A stretch of DNA of 64,000 bases. Origin: Erysipelotrichaceae bacterium 66202529 (lineage in GTDB: Bacteria > Bacillota_I > Bacilli_A > Erysipelotrichales > Erysipelotrichaceae). Below, in pieces: positions 42,943-52,599 of this stretch (its first letter is position 1; every line of letters starts with the position of its first letter). The notes below the pieces were generated by a model. The model was not told where the DNA came from. It did no database searches and was given only the letters and a program-made list of their open reading frames with translations. The DNA lies in assembly GCA_017161075.1 (NCBI GenBank), contig CP046174.1, forward strand, positions 3,720,001-3,784,000. Reading direction: 5' to 3'. The translations under genes and the position numbers were made by a program.

Positions 42943-45014
42943 TTTCGGTTCTGCTCGACGCGGAAGTTTACATACTTGCCGCCTGTGTCGGCAAGCAGCA
43001 CAACTCCGTCAAAGGTCTTTCCCGTCTTGGTCGAGTACATACCTTTGATTTTTACCTTTCCGTCTTTCAAAAGGGCGGCGGCAATCGCCTTTGTGAAAGC
43101 CTTTTTGCGCTGCTCAAAAAAGCGGTCATTCTTCCACATCACAAAGCTGCAAGCCCTGTCGGAGCAGTAAAAGTTTTTCTTGCCCTCGTAAACCGCCGCG
43201 CCGCAACGGGGGCAAGTGCCGATTGCTTCCCGCTGCGGGGTAAACAGCTTCGCTTTATCCTCGGAAATCGCGGAATAGGTCTTGACAAGCCCCGCTGTCA
43301 TTTCCTCAATCCCGCGCATGAAGTCGGCGGGGCTGTCGCTGCCCTTTGCAATCCCGGTAAGGCGCGTTTCCCATTCTGCCGTAAGCTGCGGGGACGTAAG
43401 GCTGTCGGGCAGGATAGCGGCAAGGTTATACCCGTCCTTTGTGGGGATTAGCTTTTTGCCCTTGCGCTCGGCAAAGCCCGCACTAATGAGTTTTTCAATG
43501 ATACCCGCCCGCGTTGCGGTAGTGCCTAACCCTTTGCGCTCTGCGTCCTCCGGCGTTTCTTCCTTGCCCGCGTTCTCCATAGCGGACAGAAGCGTATCTT
43601 CGGTATATGCTTTCGGGGGCTGCGTGTAACACTCGGAGATCTCCGCTGCCGGATTGTCAAAGGTCTGCCCCTCGGCAAGCGGCGGCAAAACGGTTTCCGG
43701 CTCTGCGTCCTCGTCCTGTTCCTCGGACGCGGCGCGGGACAGCTTTTCAATCTCACGCCACCCCTCGCAAAGCGTCGTCTTTCCCTTTGCGGTAAAGGTA
43801 TAACCGCCGCAAGAGATAACCGCCGTAACCGCTTCATATTCATAGGGCGCGGCTGCGGCGCAAAGCAGCTTCGCGCATACAAGGGTCATAAGTTTTGTTT
43901 CGCTGTCGGTAAGGGAAGAAAAGCCCGTTTTCAAAAACTCGGCTGTCGGCAAAATAGCGTGGTGGTCGGTTACTTTGCTGTTGTCGCAAACCCTTGTAAG
44001 GTCTGCTTGCAGCTTCACGTCCCGCATAAAGGGAAGCAGCGAACAAAGCCCGGTAATGAGTTCCTTTGTGCTGTCCTGCATATCGGAAGTGATATATTTG
44101 CTGTCGGTGCGGGGATAGGTCAAAAGCCGCTTTTCATAGAGGGCTTGCGCATAATCAAGGGTCTGTTTCGCCGTAAACCCGTACAGGCGGTTGGCTTCGC
44201 GCTGCAACGCGGTAAGGTCAAACAGCTTCGGCGGTGCAACGGTCTTTTTCTCTTTTTTGAGGGAAGTACAAACGGCTTGCGATTTCTCGCAAGCCGCTTT
44301 CATCTGCTGCGCTGCCGCTTCGTCGTTCAACCTTTCGGACAAAGCCGAAACACCGCCCGCGTCCAGACGGACAACATGATATTTTTCTTTCTTAAAGCTG
44401 CTGATCGCATAGTCGCGGTTTACCAGCATGGTAAGGGTGGGCGTCTGCACTCTGCCGACATTCAGCGTTTTGTGATAGAGGATAGAGAAAAGGCGGGTCG
44501 CGTTAATCCCGACAAGCCAATCTGCCTTTGCTCTGCAAAGCGCGGATTGATAGAGGTTGTCATAGCTGCGCCCGTCTTTGAGGTTTGAAAAGCCCTCGCG
44601 GATTGCGCTTTCTTCCATACTGCTAATCCAAAGGCGGGAAAAGGGCTTTTTGCAATTTGCCTGTTCATAGACAAAGCGAAAAATGAGTTCTCCCTCGCGC
44701 CCGCTGTCGCACGCATTGACAATCTCGGAAACGTCGCTGCGGTGCATAAGGTCTTTGAGTACGGAAAACTGCTGCTCCTTGCCGTTGGCAACGGTAAACT
44801 GCCAATCCTGCGGGACAATGGGGAGATCGTCATACTTCCATTTTCGGTACTGCTCGTTGTAGGTCGCCGCGTCCGCAAGGCTAATCAAATGCCCGATACA
44901 CCAGGACACAAGGTAGCCGCCGCCCTCAAAATATCCTCTGCGCTTTTCATTCGCGCCAAGTACGGCGGCAATCGCCGCCCCGACGCTCGGTTTCTCTGCA
45001 ATTACAAGTTTCAT
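42939..45014 (-). CDS. topB: DNA topoisomerase III
   Basis: A 691-residue type IA topoisomerase. The N-terminal Toprim domain (MKLVIAEKPSVGAAIA; CDSGREGELIF) and the active-site tyrosine in LTYPRTDSKYI are clear. A C-terminal zinc ribbon is present (CPRCGAAVYEG...YCSDRACSFV). TopB copies are standard parts of this conjugative backbone and help process the transferred or replicating DNA. It overlaps its neighbours on both sides by four bases. Confidence 0.96.
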   Translation of the reverse strand: MKLVIAEKPSVGAAIAAVLGANEKRRGYFEGGGYLVSWCIGHLISLADAATYNEQYRKWKYDDLPIVPQDWQFTVANGKEQQFSVLKDLMHRSDVSEIVNACDSGREGELIFRFVYEQANCKKPFSRLWISSMEESAIREGFSNLKDGRSYDNLYQSALCRAKADWLVGINATRLFSILYHKTLNVGRVQTPTLTMLVNRDYAISSFKKEKYHVVRLDAGGVSALSERLNDEAAAQQMKAACEKSQAVCTSLKKEKKTVAPPKLFDLTALQREANRLYGFTAKQTLDYAQALYEKRLLTYPRTDSKYITSDMQDSTKELITGLCSLLPFMRDVKLQADLTRVCDNSKVTDHHAILPTAEFLKTGFSSLTDSETKLMTLVCAKLLCAAAAPYEYEAVTAVISCGGYTFTAKGKTTLCEGWREIEKLSRAASEEQDEDAEPETVLPPLAEGQTFDNPAAEISECYTQPPKAYTEDTLLSAMENAGKEETPEDAERKGLGTTATRAGIIEKLISAGFAERKGKKLIPTKDGYNLAAILPDSLTSPQLTAEWETRLTGIAKGSDSPADFMRGIEEMTAGLVKTYSAISEDKAKLFTPQREAIGTCPRCGAAVYEGKKNFYCSDRACSFVMWKNDRFFEQRKKAFTKAIAAALLKDGKVKIKGMYSTKTGKTFDGVVLLADTGGKYVNFRVEQNRK

Positions 45015-45742
45015 ACTTTCTCGTCCTCCTGCTCGGTTTCTAATTCTTCCTCGTCCTCGTCGTCCTCGTCAAAATCGAGATCGTCAAGGTTGCTGCTGCC
45101 TTTTGCCGCGTCCTTTTTGGGCTTCATAATCTTAAAGTAATAGAACGCGCCGCCGCCCACTGCGGCAAGAAGCAGCACGACAAGCAGAATAGCACCGCCC
45201 ATGCCGCCGCCTTTATCTTCCTCCGGCTCCGGCTGCTCGGTTTCTTCCGGCTCCGGCTCGGCTTCCTTGCCCGCGCACTCGCTCATATTGACGCTGCAAA
45301 CGGGGCAATCGGTGTTGACGCTTCCGGCAACGCATTTTTCAGTACAGCTACAAGCGGGGGCTTCGGTCTGTTCGTCCTCCATAAGCTGCAAAAGGTCTTT
45401 TTCATCAACTTGATTGAGGAAATGGACGGTGTTTTCTCCGTCCTCGGCGCGGTCAATGATGATGTAAAAATAGTTTCCGTTTTTCGTAACGACGGTAATA
45501 AACTGCTTATCGCCGGACGCTTCGCCCGTTATGTCGTCCACAAGGCTCATGTTGCCCTCCGGCGTTAAGGGCTGCGGCTCATAGCCGCCCGTCGTTTCTT
45601 CCGGCTCGGTTTCGGTTACGGGGGTAGGCGGCTCGTCGCTCACATCACCGCCGCCCGCAAAAGCGGTAACAGAAAAGCCGCCCATGAGTACAAGGGCGGC
45701 AAGCAAAGCGGTAACGCTGCGGAACAGTTTTTTATGCTTCAT
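45011..45742 (-). CDS. DUF4366 membrane protein of the transfer operon
   Basis: A 243-residue exported membrane protein. A signal peptide (MKHKKLFRSVTALLAALVLM to about residue 30), an outer domain with a cysteine cluster (CSCTEKC...CPVC) and a Pro/Glu-rich stalk precede a transmembrane helix (GGAILLVVLLLAAVGGGAFYY) and an acidic cytoplasmic tail. The ATG at 45742 follows AGGAGG and overlaps the end of the DUF4315 gene. It is probably part of the transfer machinery envelope. Confidence 0.85.
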   Translation of the reverse strand: MKHKKLFRSVTALLAALVLMGGFSVTAFAGGGDVSDEPPTPVTETEPEETTGGYEPQPLTPEGNMSLVDDITGEASGDKQFITVVTKNGNYFYIIIDRAEDGENTVHFLNQVDEKDLLQLMEDEQTEAPACSCTEKCVAGSVNTDCPVCSVNMSECAGKEAEPEPEETEQPEPEEDKGGGMGGAILLVVLLLAAVGGGAFYYFKIMKPKKDAAKGSSNLDDLDFDEDDEDEEELETEQEDEKV

Positions 45743-45998
45743 CTTCGGTTTCCTCCTGTTCGTCGGTATAGTCTGTGTCCGGCTGCGGCAAAATGATTTC
45801 GCCGTTGGCATAGGCGGAGAGGAACGCGGCAAGCTGCGCCCCGTCAAGGTGTACCGCTTTCACCATTTGAACGATCTGCGCGTTTTCTTCCTCGATTTTC
45901 TGCGCTTCAAGGTCTTTCAGCCTTTTTTGGTATTCAAGGACTTTCGCCCTCGTTTTCTCAATATCCCTTTCGATACGGTCAAGTTTCGTGTTTGCCAT
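45732..45998 (-). CDS. DUF4315 family protein
   Basis: An 88-residue protein with an N-terminal coiled coil (LDRIERDIEKTRAKVLEYQK) and an acidic C-terminus. It is always found between the hydrolase and DUF4366 genes in this element family. Function unknown. Confidence 0.82.
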   Translation of the reverse strand: MANTKLDRIERDIEKTRAKVLEYQKRLKDLEAQKIEEENAQIVQMVKAVHLDGAQLAAFLSAYANGEIILPQPDTDYTDEQEETEDEA

Positions 45999-46019
45999 AG
46001 AAATAAACTCCTTTCAAAG

Positions 46020-47987
46020 TCAGTTGTAATGTAGCCGCCCATAGGCGTAAAAATGGGATTGCCAATAGCTTGTATCAAGTTTTGCGTATTGTATCGGGTC
46101 GCCACAATGCAGCATGACGGGGCTTCCGTCCCCGTCCTCGCCAACGTAGATACCCACATGAGATACCCCCGGTGTGTCATATGTACCCGTAAAGAAAACC
46201 AAATCCCCCGGCTGCGGGTTGGAAACGCGGGTTGAAATGTTGTAAAGCCCCTGCGCCCCAAGTCTGCCCGTATTGTATAAGCCGCTGTTCGTCAGCACAT
46301 AGCTAACAAAACCGCTGCAATCAAAAGAGGTTTCCGGGCTGCTGCCGCCCCACACATAAGGAAAACCGACATACTTTTCCGCTTCCTCAATGAGCCGCGC
46401 AAACTGTTCATCTTCCAGATAGGCGGGCGGGATTTCATAATCCGCTGGCGGGTTTTCATAGTATTTTGAAATATAGCCGGATTGCGGGAAAAGATCGGGT
46501 CTGTTTCCCAGCGACGACATATACATAGCGTACATGGATAGCTGTTCCTCGCCCATAATGTAAACGGGAACATGGGAGAGGTTGAAGTTTTCCAAATCCA
46601 CATTGAGAATGTAATAGTTATAGGCTACTTCAACGTCGTATTCGTTGCCTTCGCTGTCCGTCCGCGTTTCGGTGCGGTAGCGTACCTCGACTTCCTCCGT
46701 AACCGTCAAGATATACTGTTTATCAAAGAGCATTTCAAGGGTGCTTTGCGCTTCATCGAGAGTAAACACGCCCTCATGCCAAGCGGAGAGGATAGAGATT
46801 AGCACATACGGGTCATGCTCGATCTCGTCAGCCGTTACCCGGTATTCGTCATAGCCGGGGTATTCGCTTTCGATGTTATCCAGCATATCCTGTAACTCGG
46901 CTTCCATAGCGACATACGCGCTTTCTGCGCCTGTAATATCCGCGTCCTCGGAGAGATAGGACGACGCAATCAAGCCGCTGCCGCTGTTGCCGCCGAACAG
47001 GGAACAAGAGGACAAGCCGCCGAAAAACAGAAGCACGATAAAGGCAATCCCGCCCACAATCAAACAGCCTTTCCAATGCCGGACGACAAAGAACGTCGCC
47101 CGTTTGGTTTCCTGCGCCGTTTTCTTCGCCGCCTTTGCGGTGGCTTCGGCGGTCTTTTTCACCTTGCCGCCCGTTTTCAACGCCTTTGCATACTGCTTTT
47201 TAATGCGCTGTTTTTGCCAAAAACGGGAAATCGGGTTGGAGTGCGCAAGGGCGGGGTTATCATGCAGCGCCTTTTGGTAGAGGAAATCGGCGTTTGCCTT
47301 TGCTGCCTTTTTCTCGGCTGCTGCCGCCGCCCGGTAAGGTTTCAGCTTATGGCTGCGTATGCCGCGTTTTACTGCCCGCGTCGTCATGCCGCCCGCTTTC
47401 TCGCCCACAAGTTCTATCCTGTGTCCGCTTTCCACACCGACGTTTTCTTTCTCCACCTCATAGATTTTTCCATGTACGGCGGCGTCCAATTCCTGCGCCG
47501 GACGGGATAACGGGTTATGACGCAACTTGCCGTTTGGGGGCTTATCCGTTTTTTCAAAAGCAAGGCGCGTCTTTGCTTTGCCTTTGGCTTCGTCAAAAAC
47601 GCGCTCTTTTGTGATTTTGGTCTGTTTGGGGATAGCTGCCCGCGCTTTGTCTAAACGGTCAGCCGCCGTATCGGATTTTTTGATTGCCTTTTGCAGGTCC
47701 GGCGTTGCCCGTTCCGCTTCGGAAAACTGCAAGCGGGACGTATGGGTTTTAAGCTGTGCTGCGTCAAGGGTCTTTTTCTCCGCGCCCTTTTCAAAGTGGC
47801 GGCTAACCTCTGTGCTGATACGTTGGGTTGTCTTTTCTGCTGCTCCCGCTACGGGGGCTGAATAGTTTTCCTCCGGCGGTCTTTCGCTGATACTCGTTGT
47901 TTCGCCCGTCGTAAGGTTTTCCGCAATCGCCCCGTCGCGGGTCATTTTCTGCGTTACCTTGTCGGGGGCTTTTAATTCCTTGCTCAA
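46020..47987 (-). CDS. CD1108-type transfer protein with NlpC/P60 peptidase
   Basis: A 655-residue membrane-bound cell wall hydrolase. A long basic cytoplasmic part (1-300) precedes one transmembrane helix (GCLIVGGIAFIVLLFFGG, about 308-325). A lysozyme-like linker domain and a C-terminal NlpC/P60 domain with catalytic Cys in FDCSGFVSYVL and His in GVSHVGIYVG follow. It opens peptidoglycan for the transfer channel, like VirB1/Orf14. It starts with TTG after GGAGGTGA and overlaps the methyltransferase stop (TTGA). Confidence 0.9.
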   Translation of the reverse strand: MSKELKAPDKVTQKMTRDGAIAENLTTGETTSISERPPEENYSAPVAGAAEKTTQRISTEVSRHFEKGAEKKTLDAAQLKTHTSRLQFSEAERATPDLQKAIKKSDTAADRLDKARAAIPKQTKITKERVFDEAKGKAKTRLAFEKTDKPPNGKLRHNPLSRPAQELDAAVHGKIYEVEKENVGVESGHRIELVGEKAGGMTTRAVKRGIRSHKLKPYRAAAAAEKKAAKANADFLYQKALHDNPALAHSNPISRFWQKQRIKKQYAKALKTGGKVKKTAEATAKAAKKTAQETKRATFFVVRHWKGCLIVGGIAFIVLLFFGGLSSCSLFGGNSGSGLIASSYLSEDADITGAESAYVAMEAELQDMLDNIESEYPGYDEYRVTADEIEHDPYVLISILSAWHEGVFTLDEAQSTLEMLFDKQYILTVTEEVEVRYRTETRTDSEGNEYDVEVAYNYYILNVDLENFNLSHVPVYIMGEEQLSMYAMYMSSLGNRPDLFPQSGYISKYYENPPADYEIPPAYLEDEQFARLIEEAEKYVGFPYVWGGSSPETSFDCSGFVSYVLTNSGLYNTGRLGAQGLYNISTRVSNPQPGDLVFFTGTYDTPGVSHVGIYVGEDGDGSPVMLHCGDPIQYAKLDTSYWQSHFYAYGRLHYN

Positions 47988-48940
47988 TGTTCATCACCTC
48001 CAATACGCTGTTTTGCAAGGGTGCAGTATTCGGGGTTGATCTCTATACCCACATAGCGGCGGGAAAGGCTTTTTGCCGCCGCTGCGGTCGTGCCGCTGCC
48101 TAAAAACGGGTCAAGCACAATCCCGCCGACAGGACAGCCCGACAAAATGCACGTTTCCGCAAGTTTGGGCGGGAACGCTGCAAAATGCCCGCCGCGATAG
48201 GAAGCTGTGTTGATCTGCCAAACGTTGCGGCGGCTGCGGACGGGGGAAATCATTTCGTCGGTGTATGCGCCTTTCCTGCGGGGACGGTTGATTTTCTGCG
48301 GCTGGTTTTGCCCCGGAACGGTAGCGGCATATTTGTTGCCTTTCCCAACTCCGCTTTTCAGCCGTACCGCCGTTGTGGGGGCTATCGGCTCGGCTACTGC
48401 TTGCCAATCATAGTAATATTTCTTTGACTTGGTAAGCAGAAACACATATTCATAGCAGCGCGTCGGTCTGTCCCGCGTGCTTTCCGGCATGGCGTTTCCC
48501 TTGTGCCAAATGATAGAACTGCGCAAATACCAACCGTCGCCCCGCAAGGCAAGGGCTACAAGCCACGGAATACCGATTAGGTCTTTCGGCTTGCAGCCGG
48601 GGGCGCGGTGGTTTACCGCCACTTGCTGCCCGTTCCTGCCTTTGGGGTATTTCGGGTCTTGGTGGTCGGCTTTGCTGCCTGTGCCGCAATAAGTGTCCGC
48701 GATATTCAGCCAACAAGTACCCTCCGGCGTAAGCACCCGCTTTACCTCATGGAAAACCGCCGTAATGCGGGAAACATATTCCTCCGGCGTTGCTTCCCGC
48801 CCGATCTGCCCGTCTGTGCCGTAATCGCGCAAAGCATAGTAGGGCGGGGACGTTACGCAACAATCCAAACAGTTATCCGGCAAGGTTTGAAGCACCTGCA
48901 AGCTGTCGCCGCAATAGATTTTATCCGTTTCTATCCTCAT
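47984..48940 (-). CDS. Site-specific DNA methyltransferase
   Basis: A 318-residue beta-class N4-cytosine/N6-adenine DNA methyltransferase. Motif IV TSPPYY (about 31-36) comes first and motif I DPFLGSGTT (about 281-289) near the C-terminus, the beta-class order. No restriction endonuclease is adjacent. It lies within the transfer operon, coupled by overlaps on both sides, and probably protects the element DNA against host restriction. The recognition sequence is unknown. Confidence 0.92.
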   Translation of the reverse strand: MRIETDKIYCGDSLQVLQTLPDNCLDCCVTSPPYYALRDYGTDGQIGREATPEEYVSRITAVFHEVKRVLTPEGTCWLNIADTYCGTGSKADHQDPKYPKGRNGQQVAVNHRAPGCKPKDLIGIPWLVALALRGDGWYLRSSIIWHKGNAMPESTRDRPTRCYEYVFLLTKSKKYYYDWQAVAEPIAPTTAVRLKSGVGKGNKYAATVPGQNQPQKINRPRRKGAYTDEMISPVRSRRNVWQINTASYRGGHFAAFPPKLAETCILSGCPVGGIVLDPFLGSGTTAAAAKSLSRRYVGIEINPEYCTLAKQRIGGDEH

Positions 48941-51333
48941 GCCGACACCTCGCCGGGCTTGGTCGTCATTACGCGGTAGAGTTCCGTATCTTTCGGGAAA
49001 CGGTCAATAAAGGGCAAAATCACGTTGCCATAGAAGATAAGTCCCTCGCCCGCTTCGGAATGGGTTACATAGGTCATTTGCTGCTGCGAAATGTTAAGCT
49101 GCTTGGCAAGGATTTCCCGGTCGCCCTGGGCTTGGTTGAGCATATAGACAAAATCGCTGTTTTCAAAAACGTTTGAAACTTCTCTGCTCGTCAAAAGGTC
49201 TTTGACGTTCTGCGTGATACCTGTCGGAATACCGCCCCACTTGCGAAAACGCTTCCAAATCTCGACGGAATAGGCGGCGGTCTGTTCCTCTTTCAAGAGC
49301 AAATGAAACTCGTCGATGTAATACCGCGTCGCCTTGCCCTCGCTGCGGTTTACCGTTACTCTGTTCCATACTTGGTCTTGGACGATAAGCATACCGACTT
49401 TTTTAAGCTGCGTACCGAGTTCCTTAATATCAAAGCAGACAAGGCGATTATGAATGTCAACGTTTGTCCTGTGGTTAAAAATGTTCAAGCTGCCGTTTAC
49501 ATAGAGTTCCAATGCCGCCGCGATACGCTGCGCTTCCTTTTCCGGCTGCTTCTTGATTTCGTCGTAGAGGTCGCCCAAAATCGGCATATTTTCAGGCTTC
49601 GGGTCGGCAAGGTAGTTGCGGTACACGCTGATAACAGCGCGGTCAATCAAGGTCTTTTCAACAGCTTCCAGCCCGTTTTTACCGCCCATAATCAACTCAC
49701 AAAAGGAAAGGATAAAATCGCTCTTTAAGGCTATGGGCGTGTCGCCCTCGCTGTAATTGAGGTTAATATCCATAGGGTTAATGTACTGCGTGCTGTTCTG
49801 CGAAACCTTGATAACCTGTCCTTTCAAACGTCCGACAAGGGGGTAATATTCGGCTTCGGGGTCGCAAATGATAATATCATCTGCCGTAATAAGAAAAGCG
49901 TTTGTGATTTCGCGTTTTGCAGAAAAACTTTTGCCGCTGCCCGGTGTGCCGAGTATCAAGCCGTTGGGGTTTTTCAGCTTCTTTCGGTCGCACAAAATCA
50001 TGTTGTTGGAAAGGGCGTTTAAGCCGTAATACAATGCTTCGCCGCTTTGGAACAGCTCTTGCACCGTAAAGGGAACGAAAACGGCGGTGCTGCTGGTCGT
50101 CAAGCCGCGCTGGATATGGATAAGGTTTTCCCCCAACGGGATAGAGGACATAAGCCCCTGTTCCTGCCGGTAGTCAAGGCGGGTCAAAATGCAGTTGTAT
50201 TTCTGTGCGATTGCCGCCGCCCCAAATACTTCGTTATCCAATTTCTGCTTGGTATCTGCAAGGTTTAAGACAAGCAGCGTGAGCAGAAACATTCTTTCGT
50301 TGCGGCTCTGCAAATCGCGGAGTAGGTTTTTTGCTTCCCCGCCGTAGGTGGCAAGGTCGGACGGAATAATATCCATGTCATAACCGCTGCGGATTGCTTT
50401 CTTTTGTTCTTCAATCTTCATGCGGTCAAGGTCGGTGATCTTGCGCTTAATCGTCTTGATTGCTTCGTTGTGGTCGATACTCTGAATGTGCAGATTGACG
50501 ATAATCCCGTTTTCCGCGTCCATGAAGTCGGCAAGCATACGGTCGGAGAGTTCCGGCGCGACGATCTGCAAAAAGGAAACCGCACCAAACTTGCCGCCCA
50601 TTTGAAACATTCGCCCGTCGCCAAATCGGAAAGAGGACGGGGCGATAAAGTCCTTGACGGAAAGCCCGCTTGCGGGTAGCCATTCCCACGCAAAGTTAAA
50701 GCGTTCCCCGTCCGGGTGAAAAATCCCATGCAGCACTTCAAGACGCTGTTTCCCGTCCAATACCCGCGCCGCCGCGCCGATCACCTTAAAATGGTTGAGG
50801 GTGTCCGTTTCAATGCGGGCAAGACGCGCCCGCGCCGATCTAATGTCCTTTGCTTCAACGGTAAAGGTGAGAAACTTGGTTTTGATAAGCCCGTTGTTTC
50901 CGCGTTCAAGCTGCGTCCTAAGCATTTCGGTGTATTCTGCTCTGATACTGTCGAAGTCGTCATTCTGCGGTGCAATCGTGATACTGTTCTTAAAATCGTC
51001 CTTGTTCGCATGGCGGCTGATTAGGGAAAGCTGCACGCTGATAGAAGCGTCGAACGAGTTATACATATCGCAAAGGGCTTCAAAAATGGCGGTTTTGTCG
51101 TCCGGCTGCGCAAGCTGATAATTTATATCCTCAAACTCAATGCACTTGGAATACCGCCCGTTTGCAAGGCGGCAAATCCCGTCCTTATACATTCGCTCAA
51201 ACGGTATGCTGTCCTGCGCCGTATGGGGCTTCCCGTCGCCCTTTGCCTGTCGGATAAGGGTATCTATCTGTTTTCTTTCCTGTCGGGAAAGTTTACGCTT
51301 TTCGTTTTGGGTGTTTTTCTTTTCCTTTGACAA
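48937..51333 (-). CDS. VirB4-like conjugation ATPase (CD1110 type)
   Basis: A 798-residue ATPase that powers the type IV secretion channel. Walker A is GTPGSGKSFSAKRE (about 460-473), Walker B lies around RYYIDEFHLLL, and the conserved ITQNVKDLL follows. The start is TTG with AAGGAGGT eight bases before; it overlaps the PrgI gene by 41 bases. Confidence 0.94.
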   Translation of the reverse strand: MSKEKKNTQNEKRKLSRQERKQIDTLIRQAKGDGKPHTAQDSIPFERMYKDGICRLANGRYSKCIEFEDINYQLAQPDDKTAIFEALCDMYNSFDASISVQLSLISRHANKDDFKNSITIAPQNDDFDSIRAEYTEMLRTQLERGNNGLIKTKFLTFTVEAKDIRSARARLARIETDTLNHFKVIGAAARVLDGKQRLEVLHGIFHPDGERFNFAWEWLPASGLSVKDFIAPSSFRFGDGRMFQMGGKFGAVSFLQIVAPELSDRMLADFMDAENGIIVNLHIQSIDHNEAIKTIKRKITDLDRMKIEEQKKAIRSGYDMDIIPSDLATYGGEAKNLLRDLQSRNERMFLLTLLVLNLADTKQKLDNEVFGAAAIAQKYNCILTRLDYRQEQGLMSSIPLGENLIHIQRGLTTSSTAVFVPFTVQELFQSGEALYYGLNALSNNMILCDRKKLKNPNGLILGTPGSGKSFSAKREITNAFLITADDIIICDPEAEYYPLVGRLKGQVIKVSQNSTQYINPMDINLNYSEGDTPIALKSDFILSFCELIMGGKNGLEAVEKTLIDRAVISVYRNYLADPKPENMPILGDLYDEIKKQPEKEAQRIAAALELYVNGSLNIFNHRTNVDIHNRLVCFDIKELGTQLKKVGMLIVQDQVWNRVTVNRSEGKATRYYIDEFHLLLKEEQTAAYSVEIWKRFRKWGGIPTGITQNVKDLLTSREVSNVFENSDFVYMLNQAQGDREILAKQLNISQQQMTYVTHSEAGEGLIFYGNVILPFIDRFPKDTELYRVMTTKPGEVSA

Positions 51334-51685
51334 TCGCCCGTACCTCCTTATCTAATTGCTCTTGCCGCGCAAGGGCGGCATAAAAATTGTTGGTCTGATA
51401 AGGTCGCTCTTTGGGGCGAAGAAACTTCACTTCCACAAATTGCCGAATAATCACTTCCAGCGGTTGCCCGTTTTTCTCGTACATGGCAAGCAAAAACATA
51501 GGCAGCATGGCAAGCACCATGCACAATGCCGCTGCGCTCGTTCCAACGCTGCCTTTTACCAAAAAGAACAGCGGCAGTCCGATTGCCACCGCCGCGCTGA
51601 AACAAATTAGCTGTCGTTTCGTAAGGTTGAACATTACCTTGCTTTTGATTTTTGTTAAGTCCTTTGGGACGGTTACATACGCCAT
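51293..51685 (-). CDS. PrgI family membrane protein
   Basis: A 130-residue protein with two transmembrane helices (about 28-48 and 52-70) and a charged C-terminus, matching PrgI/VirB3-like components next to VirB4. The ATG at 51685 follows AAGGAGGT; the longer frame has no site. Confidence 0.88.
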   Translation of the reverse strand: MAYVTVPKDLTKIKSKVMFNLTKRQLICFSAAVAIGLPLFFLVKGSVGTSAAALCMVLAMLPMFLLAMYEKNGQPLEVIIRQFVEVKFLRPKERPYQTNNFYAALARQEQLDKEVRAIVKGKEKHPKRKA

Positions 51686-51686
51686 T

Positions 51687-52586
51687 TCATACCTCCTTTC
51701 TGCCCGGAATGTAATCTTCAAAGCGGGGAACAGCATAGAAAAGCCGCTTGTTGTTTACCCATCGTTGCAAATGGCGGGTAACAGGCGGGGCGGTTGGACG
51801 CTCGTAAATCATCACATACGGGTCAAAGCCCATAGCCCGCAAGGTGTTCACGCGGTATAAATCCTGTTCGTGAGTGCTGCCGTAGTTGGTAAGAACATAC
51901 ACGCGCCGCTGGCGGCTGCTTTTAATGGCTGTCAAATCCAAAAAACGTTGGAAATACCCGGTCAAGTCCTCGTCGGGATTATCCCATGCAAAATGTACCG
52001 CTTTTATCCGTACCCGATTTAACAGGCTGACATTATCCCTGTTCACAAGGCGAATATCCAGCCCTTGCGAAAAATCCACCCATGCGCGGCTTCGTATAAG
52101 CTGCTCAATGAGATTTTCATGGTCGGGACAGGCAAGCAGATTAGCGTCCATGATTTTTATTTCCGGCTGCCATTTCCAAAACTCGGACAAATCCGCAACC
52201 TTAACGCTTTTGCGCCCCTCTTTACCGCTGACAATGCAAAACCCGCAATTTCTCGGACAACCCCGGCTTAAAAAGCCGTAGGCAATCCCGAAAAACTGCG
52301 GGTAGATAGAATAATCCGGGTAACTGTGTTCCACTTCCGGCGGCAAGCGGTTTTTCGTGTCGTAGCCCGTACCGCCGAAAATAACCTGTTCCGCGTTGGT
52401 AACGGTTATCGTGTCTTTGGAATAGGTGTCCGTAAAGACGCGGCTTTTATATACAAGGTCGTACCGCCCCTTTGCGTTCCACCATTCCACCGTATGCCCC
52501 TTTGCTTTATGATACGCGGATAGCTTCATCAAGCAGAGGTTGGGGAAATTATGGCTGTCAACGTCGATTAAGCCGATTTTCAAATC
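51687..52586 (-). CDS. Radical SAM protein of the conjugative element
   Basis: About 299 residues if the TTG at 52586 is used (AAGGGGGTGA lies upstream). An upstream in-frame start is possible. The N-terminal KIGLIDVDSHNFPN segment resembles the B12-binding-like domain of B12-dependent radical SAM enzymes. The cluster motif SRGCPRNCGFC (CxxxCxxC) follows, then a TIM-barrel-like region (DANLLACPDHENLIEQL; FAWDNPDED). It lies one base from prgI inside the secretion operon. The substrate is unknown; it is not a standard secretion component. Confidence 0.8.
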   Translation of the reverse strand, partial: DLKIGLIDVDSHNFPNLCLMKLSAYHKAKGHTVEWWNAKGRYDLVYKSRVFTDTYSKDTITVTNAEQVIFGGTGYDTKNRLPPEVEHSYPDYSIYPQFFGIAYGFLSRGCPRNCGFCIVSGKEGRKSVKVADLSEFWKWQPEIKIMDANLLACPDHENLIEQLIRSRAWVDFSQGLDIRLVNRDNVSLLNRVRIKAVHFAWDNPDEDLTGYFQRFLDLTAIKSSRQRRVYVLTNYGSTHEQDLYRVNTLRAMGFDPYVMIYERPTAPPVTRHLQRWVNNKRLFYAVPRFEDYIPGRKEV

Positions 52587-52599
52587 ATAACTCACCCCC

